DNA from: Ilumatobacteraceae bacterium
GTDB taxonomy: Bacteria > Actinomycetota > Acidimicrobiia > Acidimicrobiales > Ilumatobacteraceae
Length of the DNA stretch: 11,028 nt
Direction: 5' to 3'
Assembly: GCA_019090765.1 (NCBI GenBank)
Contig: JAHRVJ010000063.1
Location: 1-11,028, forward strand
Below, piece by piece: positions 1 through 6,513 of the stretch. The notes beneath the pieces are model-generated. The model saw only the letters and a list, made by a program, of their open reading frames with translations. It had not been told where the DNA came from and did no database searches. Position 1 is the stretch's first letter. Each line of letters begins with the position of its first letter. The position numbers and the translations under genes were made by a program.

Positions 1-90
1 CTCACGCGTCGGCATCCCACGCTCATTGAGACGCTCCGTTGGAAGCACTTGAGCGAGTGCATCAACCTCGGGGGCCATTGAGCGGCTCAT
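1..90 (-). CDS. N-terminal part of an unidentified protein, cut by the left window edge
   Basis: Reading the minus strand from an ATG at 88-90, thirty codons run to the window edge without a stop, beginning MSRSMAPEVDALAQV and continuing LPTERLNERGMPTRE. A second in-frame ATG lies at 76-78. The gene points the same way as the thioredoxin gene, whose stop codon is 21 nt upstream. A TANNNT box (TACCAT, minus strand) sits 9 nt before the first ATG, as at other starts in this window, which favours the first ATG. No family can be recognised from so short a piece. With only 30 codons, a chance open frame cannot be excluded. Confidence 0.5.
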   Translation of the reverse strand, partial: MSRSMAPEVDALAQVLPTERLNERGMPTRE

Positions 91-99
91 TGTCAGCCG

Positions 100-105
100 A
101 TGGTA
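100..105 (-). promoter_or_regulatory. Possible -10 box (TACCAT) for the partial left-edge gene
   Basis: On the minus strand TACCAT matches the actinobacterial -10 pattern TANNNT and ends 9 nt before the ATG at 88-90. Transcription would begin within a few bases of that ATG, giving a leaderless or nearly leaderless mRNA. No convincing -35 hexamer was seen. The box lies in the short gap after the thioredoxin stop codon. Confidence 0.35.
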
Positions 106-111
106 TTGGTT

Positions 112-822
112 TTAATAGAGCCGTGCTGTCAGGCGACGGCGGTACTCACTGGTTCGCGGATCGTCAGCGCCCATCATCTCGAGGAGATCGACGAACTGCT
201 GGCGCGCCTCATCGTCTCCTTTGACTTGATTCAGCAGAGCGGTGAGCTGCTCGTCGTAGTCGTCATCAACCGGTACGTCACCGACCCGAGCCAATGCAGC
301 AACGTGGCGAGTGCGGTCAGATTCGGGGATCCGTTCCAATAAGGCCAACGCCTCATCTTGGTGCTTGTCGGCAATCAGCAACTCGGCGAGTTTGACAATC
401 GCGTCTTCGTGGGACGGCTCCATCGAGAGCGCTAATCGGAGACTGGCCTCGTCGCCAGCGGCAACCAGTTCAGTGACCGCGGTTTGTTGCTCGGTTGGCA
501 TCAACGAATCAACGAATTCCTGGATCGCCTGCTCGGGTTGAGCACCCATAAAGCCATTGACGACGGCGCCATCCTTAAGCGCGTACACAGCCGGAATCGA
601 TTGCACCTGAAATGCCTCGTGCAAACCCGGGTTCTCGTCAACATTCACCTTGGCTAGCAACACCTTGCCGCCGGTAGCGTCGATGATCCTCTCGATCATC
701 GGCCCGAGCGTCTTACAAGGCCCGCACCACGGCGCCCAAAGATCGACGACGACGGGGATTTCACTGGACTTTTCAACGACTTCAGTTTGGAACGTCGCGT
801 CTGTCGCATCAATAAATGCCAT
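112..822 (-). CDS. Thioredoxin-domain protein with TPR-like C-terminus (CnoX/YbbN type)
   Basis: A 236-residue cytoplasmic protein with no signal peptide. Residues 1 to about 108 form a thioredoxin fold with the redox motif WCGPC at 32-36 and the cis-proline in SIPAV (Pro77). From about 110 to the end it is helical and TPR-like, with repeats around VTELVAAGDEASLRLAL, DAIVKLAELLIADKHQDEAL and a conserved-looking QFVDLLEMMG close. This two-part layout is that of CnoX (YbbN), a holdase that protects substrates from oxidative aggregation and hands them to folding chaperones. E. coli CnoX lacks the CXXC pair, whereas this protein keeps both cysteines and could also reduce disulfides. The family assignment is secure; the chaperone role is inferred. 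The start is an ATG at 820-822, divergent from the phosphotransferase gene with only 43 bp between them. Confidence 0.9.
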   Translation of the reverse strand: MAFIDATDATFQTEVVEKSSEIPVVVDLWAPWCGPCKTLGPMIERIIDATGGKVLLAKVNVDENPGLHEAFQVQSIPAVYALKDGAVVNGFMGAQPEQAIQEFVDSLMPTEQQTAVTELVAAGDEASLRLALSMEPSHEDAIVKLAELLIADKHQDEALALLERIPESDRTRHVAALARVGDVPVDDDYDEQLTALLNQVKGDDEARQQFVDLLEMMGADDPRTSEYRRRLTARLY

Positions 823-829
823 GAAAGCA

Positions 830-835
830 ACGATA
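830..835 (-). promoter_or_regulatory. Possible -10 box (TATCGT) for the thioredoxin gene
   Basis: On the minus strand TATCGT fits TANNNT and ends 7 nt before the thioredoxin ATG, the spacing expected for a leaderless transcript beginning at or next to the start codon. No Shine-Dalgarno sequence is present in the 7-nt interval, which fits leaderless translation. No -35 hexamer was recognised. Confidence 0.45.
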
Positions 836-850
836 CCGGTACGTGATCGC

Positions 851-856
851 TACTCT
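851..856 (+). promoter_or_regulatory. Possible -10 box (TACTCT) for the phosphotransferase gene
   Basis: TACTCT fits TANNNT and ends 9 nt before the ATG at 866, so the mRNA would have a leader of about 0-3 nt. It faces away from the thioredoxin box at 830-835, and the two -10 boxes are only 15 bp apart. Each polymerase would therefore cover the other promoter, suggesting mutually exclusive initiation. Confidence 0.4.
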
Positions 857-865
857 CAGTTTGGG

Positions 866-1900
866 ATGAGCGACATCGACGGGATTCACGAGCAGCGCGT
901 TTCGGCCTGGCTGCAGAACAACGTGGAGAACGCACGTGGCCCCTTCTCATTCGAGCTGATCGCTGGGGGGCATTCAAACCTCACCTATGCGGTGACTGGA
1001 GCAGATGGTCAACGCCTGGTATTGCGCCGCCCGCCGCTTGGTCACGTGCTAGCCAGCGCGCACGATATGGGTCGTGAGCATCGGATCATTTCTGGCCTGC
1101 AAGCTTCGTCAGTACCGGTACCGCCAATCAAAGGATTCTGCGACGACACGAGCGTCAACGATGCTCCCTTCTACGTGATGGGTTTTGTTGATGGGCACGT
1201 ATTGCGCGAAGCAGATGCTGCGACATCGATCCTCAGCGAGACGGCGCGCAGTAACGCCAGCCGATCTCTGGTCGACACAATGGCCACTATTCATAACGTC
1301 GATCTAGGAGCCGCTGGTCTCGATGATCTAGGTCGCCATGAGGGATACATCGCCCGGCAGCTAAAGCGTTGGTACGGGCAATGGAACCTGGGCAAAACCC
1401 GTGACCTCGAAGTAGTCGACCGAGTCCATCACGAACTCAGCAGGCGCATCCCCGAACAGGGTCCGGCAACAATCGTCCACGGCGACTACCGGCTCGACAA
1501 CTGCATGGTCGATGGCGATGGCGAAGTAGTCGCGGTGCTCGACTGGGAGATCTGCACACTCGGCGACCCACTGGCCGACATCGGCCTATTGCAGGTGTAC
1601 TGGACCGGCCCTGGTGACACTGGATCGCCCTGGACCGCGTCGGCCACCACCGCGCCGGGCTTCTGGGATCGGCGTCAGCTCGCCGACCGTTATGCCGAAA
1701 TTTCCGGCCGCGATATTTCGCAGCTCGATTTCTATGTGGCATTCGCTTATTGGAAACTCGCCTGCATCCTTGAGGGTGTGTATTCGCGTTACCTCGGTGG
1801 CGCCCTCGGCGAGAAGAGCCCAGACCAGCTTGAGCCCTTCAAACTTCAGGTCGAAGCCGCAGCCTCCAACGCCGAGCAGTTTCTGGAGTCGCTCTCATGA
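866..1900 (+). CDS. Phosphotransferase family protein (APH/ACAD10-11-like kinase fold)
   Basis: A 344-residue soluble protein of the aminoglycoside-phosphotransferase/choline-kinase superfamily, in the branch found as a domain of ACAD10/ACAD11 and common in actinobacteria. Near the N-terminus are a glycine-rich element (LIAGGHSNLTYAV) and the ATP-binding lysine-region equivalent LVLRRPPLG. The catalytic loop is HGDYRLDN at 205-212 (catalytic Asp207, metal ligand Asn212), and the second metal site is VLDWE with Asp226. All key residues are present, so it should be an active kinase, but the substrate is unknown; antibiotic resistance should not be assumed. The frame stays open upstream to 650, but that part lies over the thioredoxin gene. 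The ATG at 866 (MSDIDGIHE) was chosen because it clears the thioredoxin gene and has a -10 box just upstream. An alternative ATG is at 821. The stop overlaps the next start (ATGA), implying co-transcription. Confidence 0.88.
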   Translation: MSDIDGIHEQRVSAWLQNNVENARGPFSFELIAGGHSNLTYAVTGADGQRLVLRRPPLGHVLASAHDMGREHRIISGLQASSVPVPPIKGFCDDTSVNDAPFYVMGFVDGHVLREADAATSILSETARSNASRSLVDTMATIHNVDLGAAGLDDLGRHEGYIARQLKRWYGQWNLGKTRDLEVVDRVHHELSRRIPEQGPATIVHGDYRLDNCMVDGDGEVVAVLDWEICTLGDPLADIGLLQVYWTGPGDTGSPWTASATTAPGFWDRRQLADRYAEISGRDISQLDFYVAFAYWKLACILEGVYSRYLGGALGEKSPDQLEPFKLQVEAAASNAEQFLESLS

Positions 1901-2817
1901 CTGAGCTCCCCGATCAGTCAGGTAACGCTGCGGGTCGCGACCATGACGGGCTCGTCGATTGGCTCGTTGACGAGCCGATGCTTCACGAGCCGATCCTCAT
2001 TGTGATGCTCTCCGGTTGGATCGACGCGGCCGGTGCGGCCGCCGCCGCCGCGGACGCTGTGTCGTCAGAGTGTAAGACCAGTCCAATCCTCAGGTTCGAT
2101 GACGACACGTTCATCGACTACCGCGCCCGCCGGCCAGTAATGGAGTTGCGCGATGGAGTGAACAACGACCTGATCTGGTCAACCATCGAACTACGTGCCG
2201 GGTACGCGCCTGACGGCCGCGACATCTTGCTGCTAACGGGGCCCGAACCCGACATGGCCTGGAAGAAGTTCGCCGGGATTGTGGCCGACATTTCAGAAGA
2301 CCTCGGCGTCACCCAGTTGGTGGCATTTGGCGCCTACCCGTTTGCAACCCCACACACTCGCCCGTCGCGCCTGTCTTGCTCCTCTCCCTCAACCGATGCG
2401 CTTGCCAAGGTCACGTTTATCCGCAGTTCGGCCGACGTTCCAGCTGGGATGGCAGCGTTACTCGAACATGCCATGCATGCCCGCAAGATCCCAGCGCTAA
2501 CAATTTGGGTACAGGTGCCGCACTATGTCGCGGCGATGCCATATCCCGCAGCATCTGTGGGATTGCTCGACGGGCTCGCCGAAGCAACCGGGATAACGCT
2601 CGAAGCAGAGGAACTTCGCAACGACGTTGGGCCTCAACGCGACCGGATTAATGCCTCCATCGGCGACAACCAGGAACGACTCGGAATGTTGCATCAACTC
2701 GAAGAGATCTACGACACGGCGACCGACGAAGAACTCCAGCAAGGCCCCGAGTTGGAGATGCAGTCTGGCGACGATCTTGCCGATGAGATCCAGCGCTTTC
2801 TGCGCGACCAGAACTAA
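1897..2817 (+). CDS. PAC2-family protein
   Basis: A 306-residue acidic soluble protein. The body, roughly residues 20-250, fits the PAC2 fold: an early LIVMLSGWIDAAGAAA segment, LLTGPEPDMAWKKF in the middle, then LVAFGAYPFATPHTRP and the later VPHYVAAMPYPAASVGLLDG. Residues 250-306 are a charged helical tail ending DDLADEIQRFLRDQN, as in actinobacterial members such as mycobacterial Rv2125. PAC2 is named after the eukaryotic proteasome assembly chaperone. In bacteria no biochemical role is firmly established, so a link to the actinobacterial 20S proteasome is only a hypothesis, and no proteasome gene lies in this window. It overlaps the phosphotransferase by 4 nt (ATGA), suggesting translational coupling. 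Confidence 0.85.
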   Translation: MTELPDQSGNAAGRDHDGLVDWLVDEPMLHEPILIVMLSGWIDAAGAAAAAADAVSSECKTSPILRFDDDTFIDYRARRPVMELRDGVNNDLIWSTIELRAGYAPDGRDILLLTGPEPDMAWKKFAGIVADISEDLGVTQLVAFGAYPFATPHTRPSRLSCSSPSTDALAKVTFIRSSADVPAGMAALLEHAMHARKIPALTIWVQVPHYVAAMPYPAASVGLLDGLAEATGITLEAEELRNDVGPQRDRINASIGDNQERLGMLHQLEEIYDTATDEELQQGPELEMQSGDDLADEIQRFLRDQN

Positions 2818-2836
2818 GCGCAGCGACCGCGCCGAC

Positions 2837-2842
2837 TACGGT
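2837..2842 (+). promoter_or_regulatory. Possible -10 box (TACGGT) for the LLM oxidoreductase gene
   Basis: TACGGT fits TANNNT and ends 8 nt before the ATG at 2851, within the 33-nt gap after the PAC2 stop. It would allow the oxidoreductase to be transcribed separately, without a leader. Read-through from the upstream pair is equally possible. Confidence 0.35.
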
Positions 2843-2850
2843 CGCATGGC

Positions 2851-3870
2851 ATGAAGATCGACGGCTCCATCGGTAGCAACCTCCATAACGTCGCCGAAAA
2901 CGCTGCCGCGGTCGAAGCCGCTGGCTACTCCGGGGCTTGGACCGCCGAGGTCGCCCACGACCCGTTCCTGCCCTTGCTACTCGCAGCCGAGCACACCACT
3001 GATCTTGAATTGGGCACATCGATCGCGGTGGCCTTCGCCCGCAACCCAATGACGCTTGCCAACACCGCCTGGGATTTGCAGGCCTATTCAGGCGGACGCT
3101 TCATCCTCGGGCTCGGCAGCCAAATCAAACCGCACATCACCAAACGATTCTCAATGGAGTGGAGCCAACCGGCGGCCCGCATGCGCGAGATGATTCTGGC
3201 GATTCGCGCAATCTGGAACACCTGGCTGACGGGCGAGAAACTCGCCTTCCGAGGCCAGTTCTACACCCACACACTGATGACGCCATTCTTCACACCGGCC
3301 GCCACCGATCTCAACGGGTTCGGTCCTCCAAAGATCTTTCTAGCAGGTGTTGGCGAGCTGATGACAGAGGCTGCTGGCGAGGTGTGCGACGGGTTTATTT
3401 GCCACGGTTTCACCACTGAGAAGTACCTTCGAGAAGTCACACTTCCGGCGCTCGAACGAGGTCGCGCCAAGGCTGGCAAGACGATGGAGGGTTTTGAAAT
3501 CGTCGGCCCTTCCTTCGTGGTCACCGGTAACTCCGATGCCGAAATCGAAACTGCCGCGACGGCCACCCGGCAGCAAATAGCGTTCTACGGCTCTACTCCC
3601 GCCTACCGCAAGGTGCTCGAGATCCACGGCTGGGGCGGGCTACAGGAGGAGCTGAATTCACTGTCGAAGCAGGGTGAATGGGAGGCCATGGGCGCCCTGA
3701 TCAATGACGAGATCCTCAACACCTTTGCCGTAGTAGGCAAGCCGGAGGCAGTCGCGCCAGAGCTATCAAATCGGTACGGTGACATCATCCAGCGGATCAG
3801 TTTCTACGCCCCGTACGACAGCGACCCCGAGCGTTGGGCATCGGTAATTGACGCCGTGAAAGCCACCTGA
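2851..3870 (+). CDS. LLM-class F420-dependent oxidoreductase
   Basis: A 339-residue soluble protein of the luciferase-like monooxygenase superfamily (TIM barrel), most like the actinobacterial F420-dependent subgroup modelled as TIGR03617. Recognisable features in order: AVEAAGYSGAWTAEVAHDPF near the start, LELGTSIAVAFARNPMTLA, the family hallmark SGGRFILGLGSQIKPHI at about 90-106, and IFLAGVGELMTEAAGEVCDG in the cofactor-binding half. The length is normal. Such enzymes usually move hydride from reduced coenzyme F420 to a small organic substrate; neither the cofactor nor the substrate is proved by sequence. The gene starts at the ATG at 2851 and ends 29 nt before the frame of the osmoprotectant ATPase. 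It probably belongs to the phosphotransferase-PAC2 run, or has its own promoter at 2837-2842. Confidence 0.87.
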   Translation: MKIDGSIGSNLHNVAENAAAVEAAGYSGAWTAEVAHDPFLPLLLAAEHTTDLELGTSIAVAFARNPMTLANTAWDLQAYSGGRFILGLGSQIKPHITKRFSMEWSQPAARMREMILAIRAIWNTWLTGEKLAFRGQFYTHTLMTPFFTPAATDLNGFGPPKIFLAGVGELMTEAAGEVCDGFICHGFTTEKYLREVTLPALERGRAKAGKTMEGFEIVGPSFVVTGNSDAEIETAATATRQQIAFYGSTPAYRKVLEIHGWGGLQEELNSLSKQGEWEAMGALINDEILNTFAVVGKPEAVAPELSNRYGDIIQRISFYAPYDSDPERWASVIDAVKAT

Positions 3871-3884
3871 TCACCTTCCGATCA

Positions 3885-3900
3885 CGATTATCGCAATAAT
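3885..3900 (+). promoter_or_regulatory. AT-rich dyad and possible -10 region upstream of the osmoprotectant operon
   Basis: In GC-rich surroundings, the gap between the oxidoreductase and the ATPase gene holds ATTAT-CGCA-ATAAT (3887-3900), a 5-bp inverted repeat. Overlapping it is CGAT-T-ATCG (3885-3893). The right arm with the preceding A gives AATAAT, one base off the TATAAT -10 consensus. A repressor bound to the dyad would block the promoter, so it is a plausible control site for the transporter. No -35 hexamer was recognised, and no regulator gene lies nearby. Confidence 0.35.
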
Positions 3901-3917
3901 TGGCAACCATCTGTCCC

Positions 3918-5081
3918 GTGCAGCACTCATTTCCTGACCCCGAGTCACAGATAAACGCGAGCCGGGCCGCAATTCGCCTAAGCGGCGTGACGAAAGAGTT
4001 TCGCGGTTCGGCAGAAGCCGCCGTCGCTGACTTGTCACTCGACATCGAGGAGGGGTCAATCGTTGCGCTACTTGGGCCTTCGGGGTGCGGCAAGACCACA
4101 ACCCTGCGAATGATCAATCGCCTTATTGAACCGACTTCCGGCACGATTGAAATCAACGGCACCAACGTCGCGGACATCCCGGCGCAAGAGTTGCGGCGTG
4201 GAATCGGCTACGTGATTCAACAAGTCGGGCTGTTTCCGCACCGCAGCATCGCCAGCAATATCGGCACCGTTCCGAAGATGCTGGGCTGGAACAAGAAGCG
4301 CATTGCCGAACGAGTCGAAGAACTAACTTCTCTAGTCGGCCTTGATCACGACTTGCTGTCTCGGTACCCAGACGAGTTGTCAGGCGGCCAACAGCAACGA
4401 GTTGGTGTCGCTCGTGCGCTAGCGGCCGATCCGCCGGTGTTGTTAATGGATGAACCATTCGGCGCCGTCGACCCGATCGTCCGCGCTCGACTACAAGATC
4501 AACTCCTCGAACTGCAGAGCGAAGTGCGCAAGACCATCGTGCTCGTCACTCACGATGTCGATGAGGCGCTACGCGTCGCCGATCAGATCGCACTACTTAA
4601 TGTCGGCGGCGTCCTGGAACAACTGGCAGCACCCGACGATCTGATGCGCACCCCGGCGAACGACTTCGTCAGAACATTCGTCGGCGAGGACCGCTGGTTG
4701 CGGCGACTGCACCTGAATCTGGTTTCTTCGCTCCCGCACCACACGGGTCCTATCCTGCCCATAGCGGCCACATTTGGGGAGGCTCGCGAGGTGCTCGCCG
4801 CCGAGGGAGTCTCCTGGCTCGGAATAACCGAAGACGACGTGTTCCTTGGATGGGTTCAAGCCTCGGCACTTGATGCTGTCGAAGCCGCTGGAGGTTCACT
4901 TGCCGACCTCGAACGCCAACTCCCCGCCGCACAGGTCGAACCGACGAGCACGCTGCGCAGCGCGATGGAACTCATCATGGTGTCGAACACATCCGCCGCG
5001 GTAATCAATGAGGGTGGCAAGTTCGGTGGCGTCGTCACGCTCGAAGGAATTCGTCGCGGCCTAGCGGGTGATACGTCTTGA
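3918..5081 (+). CDS. proV: Osmoprotectant ABC transporter ATP-binding protein (OpuCA/ProV type)
   Basis: A 387-residue cytoplasmic ATPase driving uptake of a quaternary-ammonium or related compatible solute. Numbered from the GTG at 3918, it has Walker A GPSGCGKT (53-60), Q-loop Gln101, signature LSGGQQQR (154-161), Walker B VLLMDEP with Asp178-Glu179, and H-loop His212. All are intact. After about residue 250 there are two CBS-like segments, one around FGEAREVLAAEGVSWLGI and one around LRSAMELIMVSNTSAAVI. In OpuA/OpuC ATPases, CBS pairs sense ionic strength; that role here is inferred. The start is uncertain: the frame is open to a TTG at 3900, but GTG 3918 lies better downstream of the possible -10 at 3895-3900. 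Neither start has a Shine-Dalgarno. The stop overlaps the permease TTG by 4 nt. Confidence 0.92.
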   Translation: MQHSFPDPESQINASRAAIRLSGVTKEFRGSAEAAVADLSLDIEEGSIVALLGPSGCGKTTTLRMINRLIEPTSGTIEINGTNVADIPAQELRRGIGYVIQQVGLFPHRSIASNIGTVPKMLGWNKKRIAERVEELTSLVGLDHDLLSRYPDELSGGQQQRVGVARALAADPPVLLMDEPFGAVDPIVRARLQDQLLELQSEVRKTIVLVTHDVDEALRVADQIALLNVGGVLEQLAAPDDLMRTPANDFVRTFVGEDRWLRRLHLNLVSSLPHHTGPILPIAATFGEAREVLAAEGVSWLGITEDDVFLGWVQASALDAVEAAGGSLADLERQLPAAQVEPTSTLRSAMELIMVSNTSAAVINEGGKFGGVVTLEGIRRGLAGDTS

Positions 5082-5767
5082 GCGGGGCAGCGCTGCTCGG
5101 CGAGGCGCGCAACCCGATCATCCGTTGGGAGTGGGTATACGAGGAGTGGGACCAAATCCGAGAGGCGCTTCTAGAACACCTTGAGCTAACCATGCTGGCG
5201 ATGGCCTTGGGTCTTGTCGTATCAACAATTCTCGCGGCAATCGCGCTCCGCTTCCGGTGGACGATGACGCCGATTACAGCGACGACCAGCCTCATCTACA
5301 CCTTGCCAAGCGTGGCGATGTTTGCCTTGCTGGCGCCAGTATTCGGCAACCTCTCAAGGGTCACCGCGGTGCTCCCCCTCGCCGCATACACATTGTTGAT
5401 CCTGGTCACCAACATCGTCGCCGGTTTTCAATCGGTACCTCAGTCAGTGCGCGATGCCGCCGACGGTATGGGGCTCAGCCCGGCACGACGGGTGTGGAGC
5501 GTCGAGCTCCCCCTGGCGATGCCATTCATCATGACCGGCATCCGCATTGCCACTGTGTCGACGGTGGGATTGGTAACTGTCGCCGCGATCATCGGGCAAG
5601 GCGGGCTGGGACGACTGATCTTCAACGGTCTGCGGCGCGCCTTCTGGACACCGATGACCGTTGGCGCATTGCTGTCGATCATTCTGGCCCTCATGCTTGA
5701 CGCGTTGATTCTCTGGATCGGGCTCCTCCTCTCGCCATGGCAACGACGGAAGAAGGCGGCGGCCTGA
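5078..5767 (+). CDS. proW: Osmoprotectant ABC transporter permease (ProW/OpuCB type)
   Basis: A 229-residue inner-membrane permease with five or six hydrophobic segments: about 38-58, 66-90, 95-117, 146-173 and 194-218. The cytoplasmic EAA loop that docks onto the ATPase is at about 127-149 (DAADGMGLSPARRVW, followed by LPLAMP), and GQGGLG follows at 173-178, as in binding-protein-dependent transport permeases. The amphipathic lead YEEWDQIREALLEHLELT is typical of the OpuC/ProW family. The start codon is TTG at 5078-5080, inside the end of the ATPase gene (TTGA overlap), consistent with translational coupling. The next permease starts on its last base. With that permease it forms a heterodimeric channel. 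Confidence 0.9.
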   Translation: MSGAALLGEARNPIIRWEWVYEEWDQIREALLEHLELTMLAMALGLVVSTILAAIALRFRWTMTPITATTSLIYTLPSVAMFALLAPVFGNLSRVTAVLPLAAYTLLILVTNIVAGFQSVPQSVRDAADGMGLSPARRVWSVELPLAMPFIMTGIRIATVSTVGLVTVAAIIGQGGLGRLIFNGLRRAFWTPMTVGALLSIILALMLDALILWIGLLLSPWQRRKKAAA

Positions 5768-6513
5768 TGCCCGACTCGGCCCGTCCACTGCCCGGCCAAG
5801 TGGCTGTCCCACGCGATATCGGCTTCGTCGATTGGTTCTTCGACGTCGGAACCTGGACCGACAAAGGCGGCATTCTTGATTCACTCTGGGAAACAGTTCT
5901 GCTCTGCTCAATTGTCACGATTGTCGCAGTGATCGTTTCGGTGCCAATCGCCGCTGCACTCGCACATTTCGGCAAAGCCGAAGTTTCCACGACCTGGTTG
6001 GTGAGCATCAGCCGTGCCGTTCCGACGTTCGCCATCGCCGCGCTCCTGGTTCCTTGGTCGCTACGTCGAGGATGGGGGTTTGAGCCTTGGCCGATCTTCA
6101 TCGCACTACTGCTCCTCGCGCTCGTTCCAATCTATTTGAACACCTATACCGCAATCAGCCAGGTCCCCGACGGCACCGTTGATGCCGCTCGCGCGCTCGG
6201 ACACTCCGAAACTTCAATCCTCACCAAGGTTGAGTTTGCTCTCGGTGCCTCGGTGGTCTTGAGCGGCATCCGAGTAGCCGCGATCCAGGTGGTGGCGACC
6301 GAGCCAATCCGAGCATTCCTCGGTGGAGACGGTCTGGGGCGCTATGTTCGTGATGGGTTCGGTCAAAACAACGACACCCTCGTGATCGGGGGAATGATCC
6401 TCATCGGCGGACTCGCCGCCCTCACCGGACTCATATTCGTCCTTCTCGAAAGAATCGTATTACCGCCCGGCGTCCGCCGGCTCGCTCGACAACAAGGAGA
6501 TAGAACAAGATGA
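5767..6513 (+). CDS. proZ: Osmoprotectant ABC transporter permease (ProZ/OpuCD type)
   Basis: A 248-residue second permease subunit. Hydrophobic segments lie at about 42-66, 77-98, 108-130, 158-178 and 203-232. The EAA loop is at about 137-160 (DAARALGHSETSIL, then KVEFALG), and FLGGDGLGRYV follows in the usual place. The frame begins at an ATG at 5737 inside the previous gene. The ATG at 5767 was preferred because it shares one base with the preceding stop (TGATG) and has a GAAGG-type purine stretch about 10 nt upstream. It ends with a 4-nt ATGA overlap with the binding-protein gene. Both permease slots are therefore present, giving a complete OpuC-like importer. Confidence 0.9.
   Translation: MPDSARPLPGQVAVPRDIGFVDWFFDVGTWTDKGGILDSLWETVLLCSIVTIVAVIVSVPIAAALAHFGKAEVSTTWLVSISRAVPTFAIAALLVPWSLRRGWGFEPWPIFIALLLLALVPIYLNTYTAISQVPDGTVDAARALGHSETSILTKVEFALGASVVLSGIRVAAIQVVATEPIRAFLGGDGLGRYVRDGFGQNNDTLVIGGMILIGGLAALTGLIFVLLERIVLPPGVRRLARQQGDRTR
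6494..6499 (+). promoter_or_regulatory. Shine-Dalgarno (AAGGAG) for the binding lipoprotein
   Basis: AAGGAG lies 10 nt before the ATG at 6510, inside the last codons of the second permease. It is the clearest ribosome-binding site in the window. It fits the need for more binding protein than permease from one polycistronic mRNA. Confidence 0.6.

Noticed and set aside
650..865. Longer N-terminus for the phosphotransferase
   Set aside because: It would run antisense through the thioredoxin gene and adds no family sequence. Homologous sequence begins shortly after the ATG at 866.
1961..1976. Perfect hairpin GGCTCGT-TG-ACGAGCC early in the PAC2 gene
   Set aside because: It arises from ordinary codons for LVDEP near a nearby repeat of the same motif. 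It is short, lies within coding sequence and has no regulatory context.
2648..3049. Minus-strand open frame of 133 codons across the PAC2/LLM junction
   Set aside because: It is Arg-rich, low in family-like sequence and antisense to two well-supported genes, as expected for a shadow frame in GC-rich DNA.
3918..5081. Methionine or nitrate/taurine importer ATPase instead of osmoprotectant type
   Set aside because: The C-terminal CBS-like pair and the neighbouring OpuAC-type receptor and paired ProW/ProZ permeases fit only the osmoprotectant family.
5737..5766. Ten-residue longer N-terminus for the second permease
   Set aside because: The ATG at 5767 is coupled to the preceding stop codon (TGATG), and the extra residues (MATTEEGGGL) lie inside the first permease gene.
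5444..5911. Minus-strand open frame of 155 codons opposite the permeases
   Set aside because: It is antisense to two permease genes with clear EAA loops, and its composition is Arg/Ser/Pro-rich without a recognisable domain.
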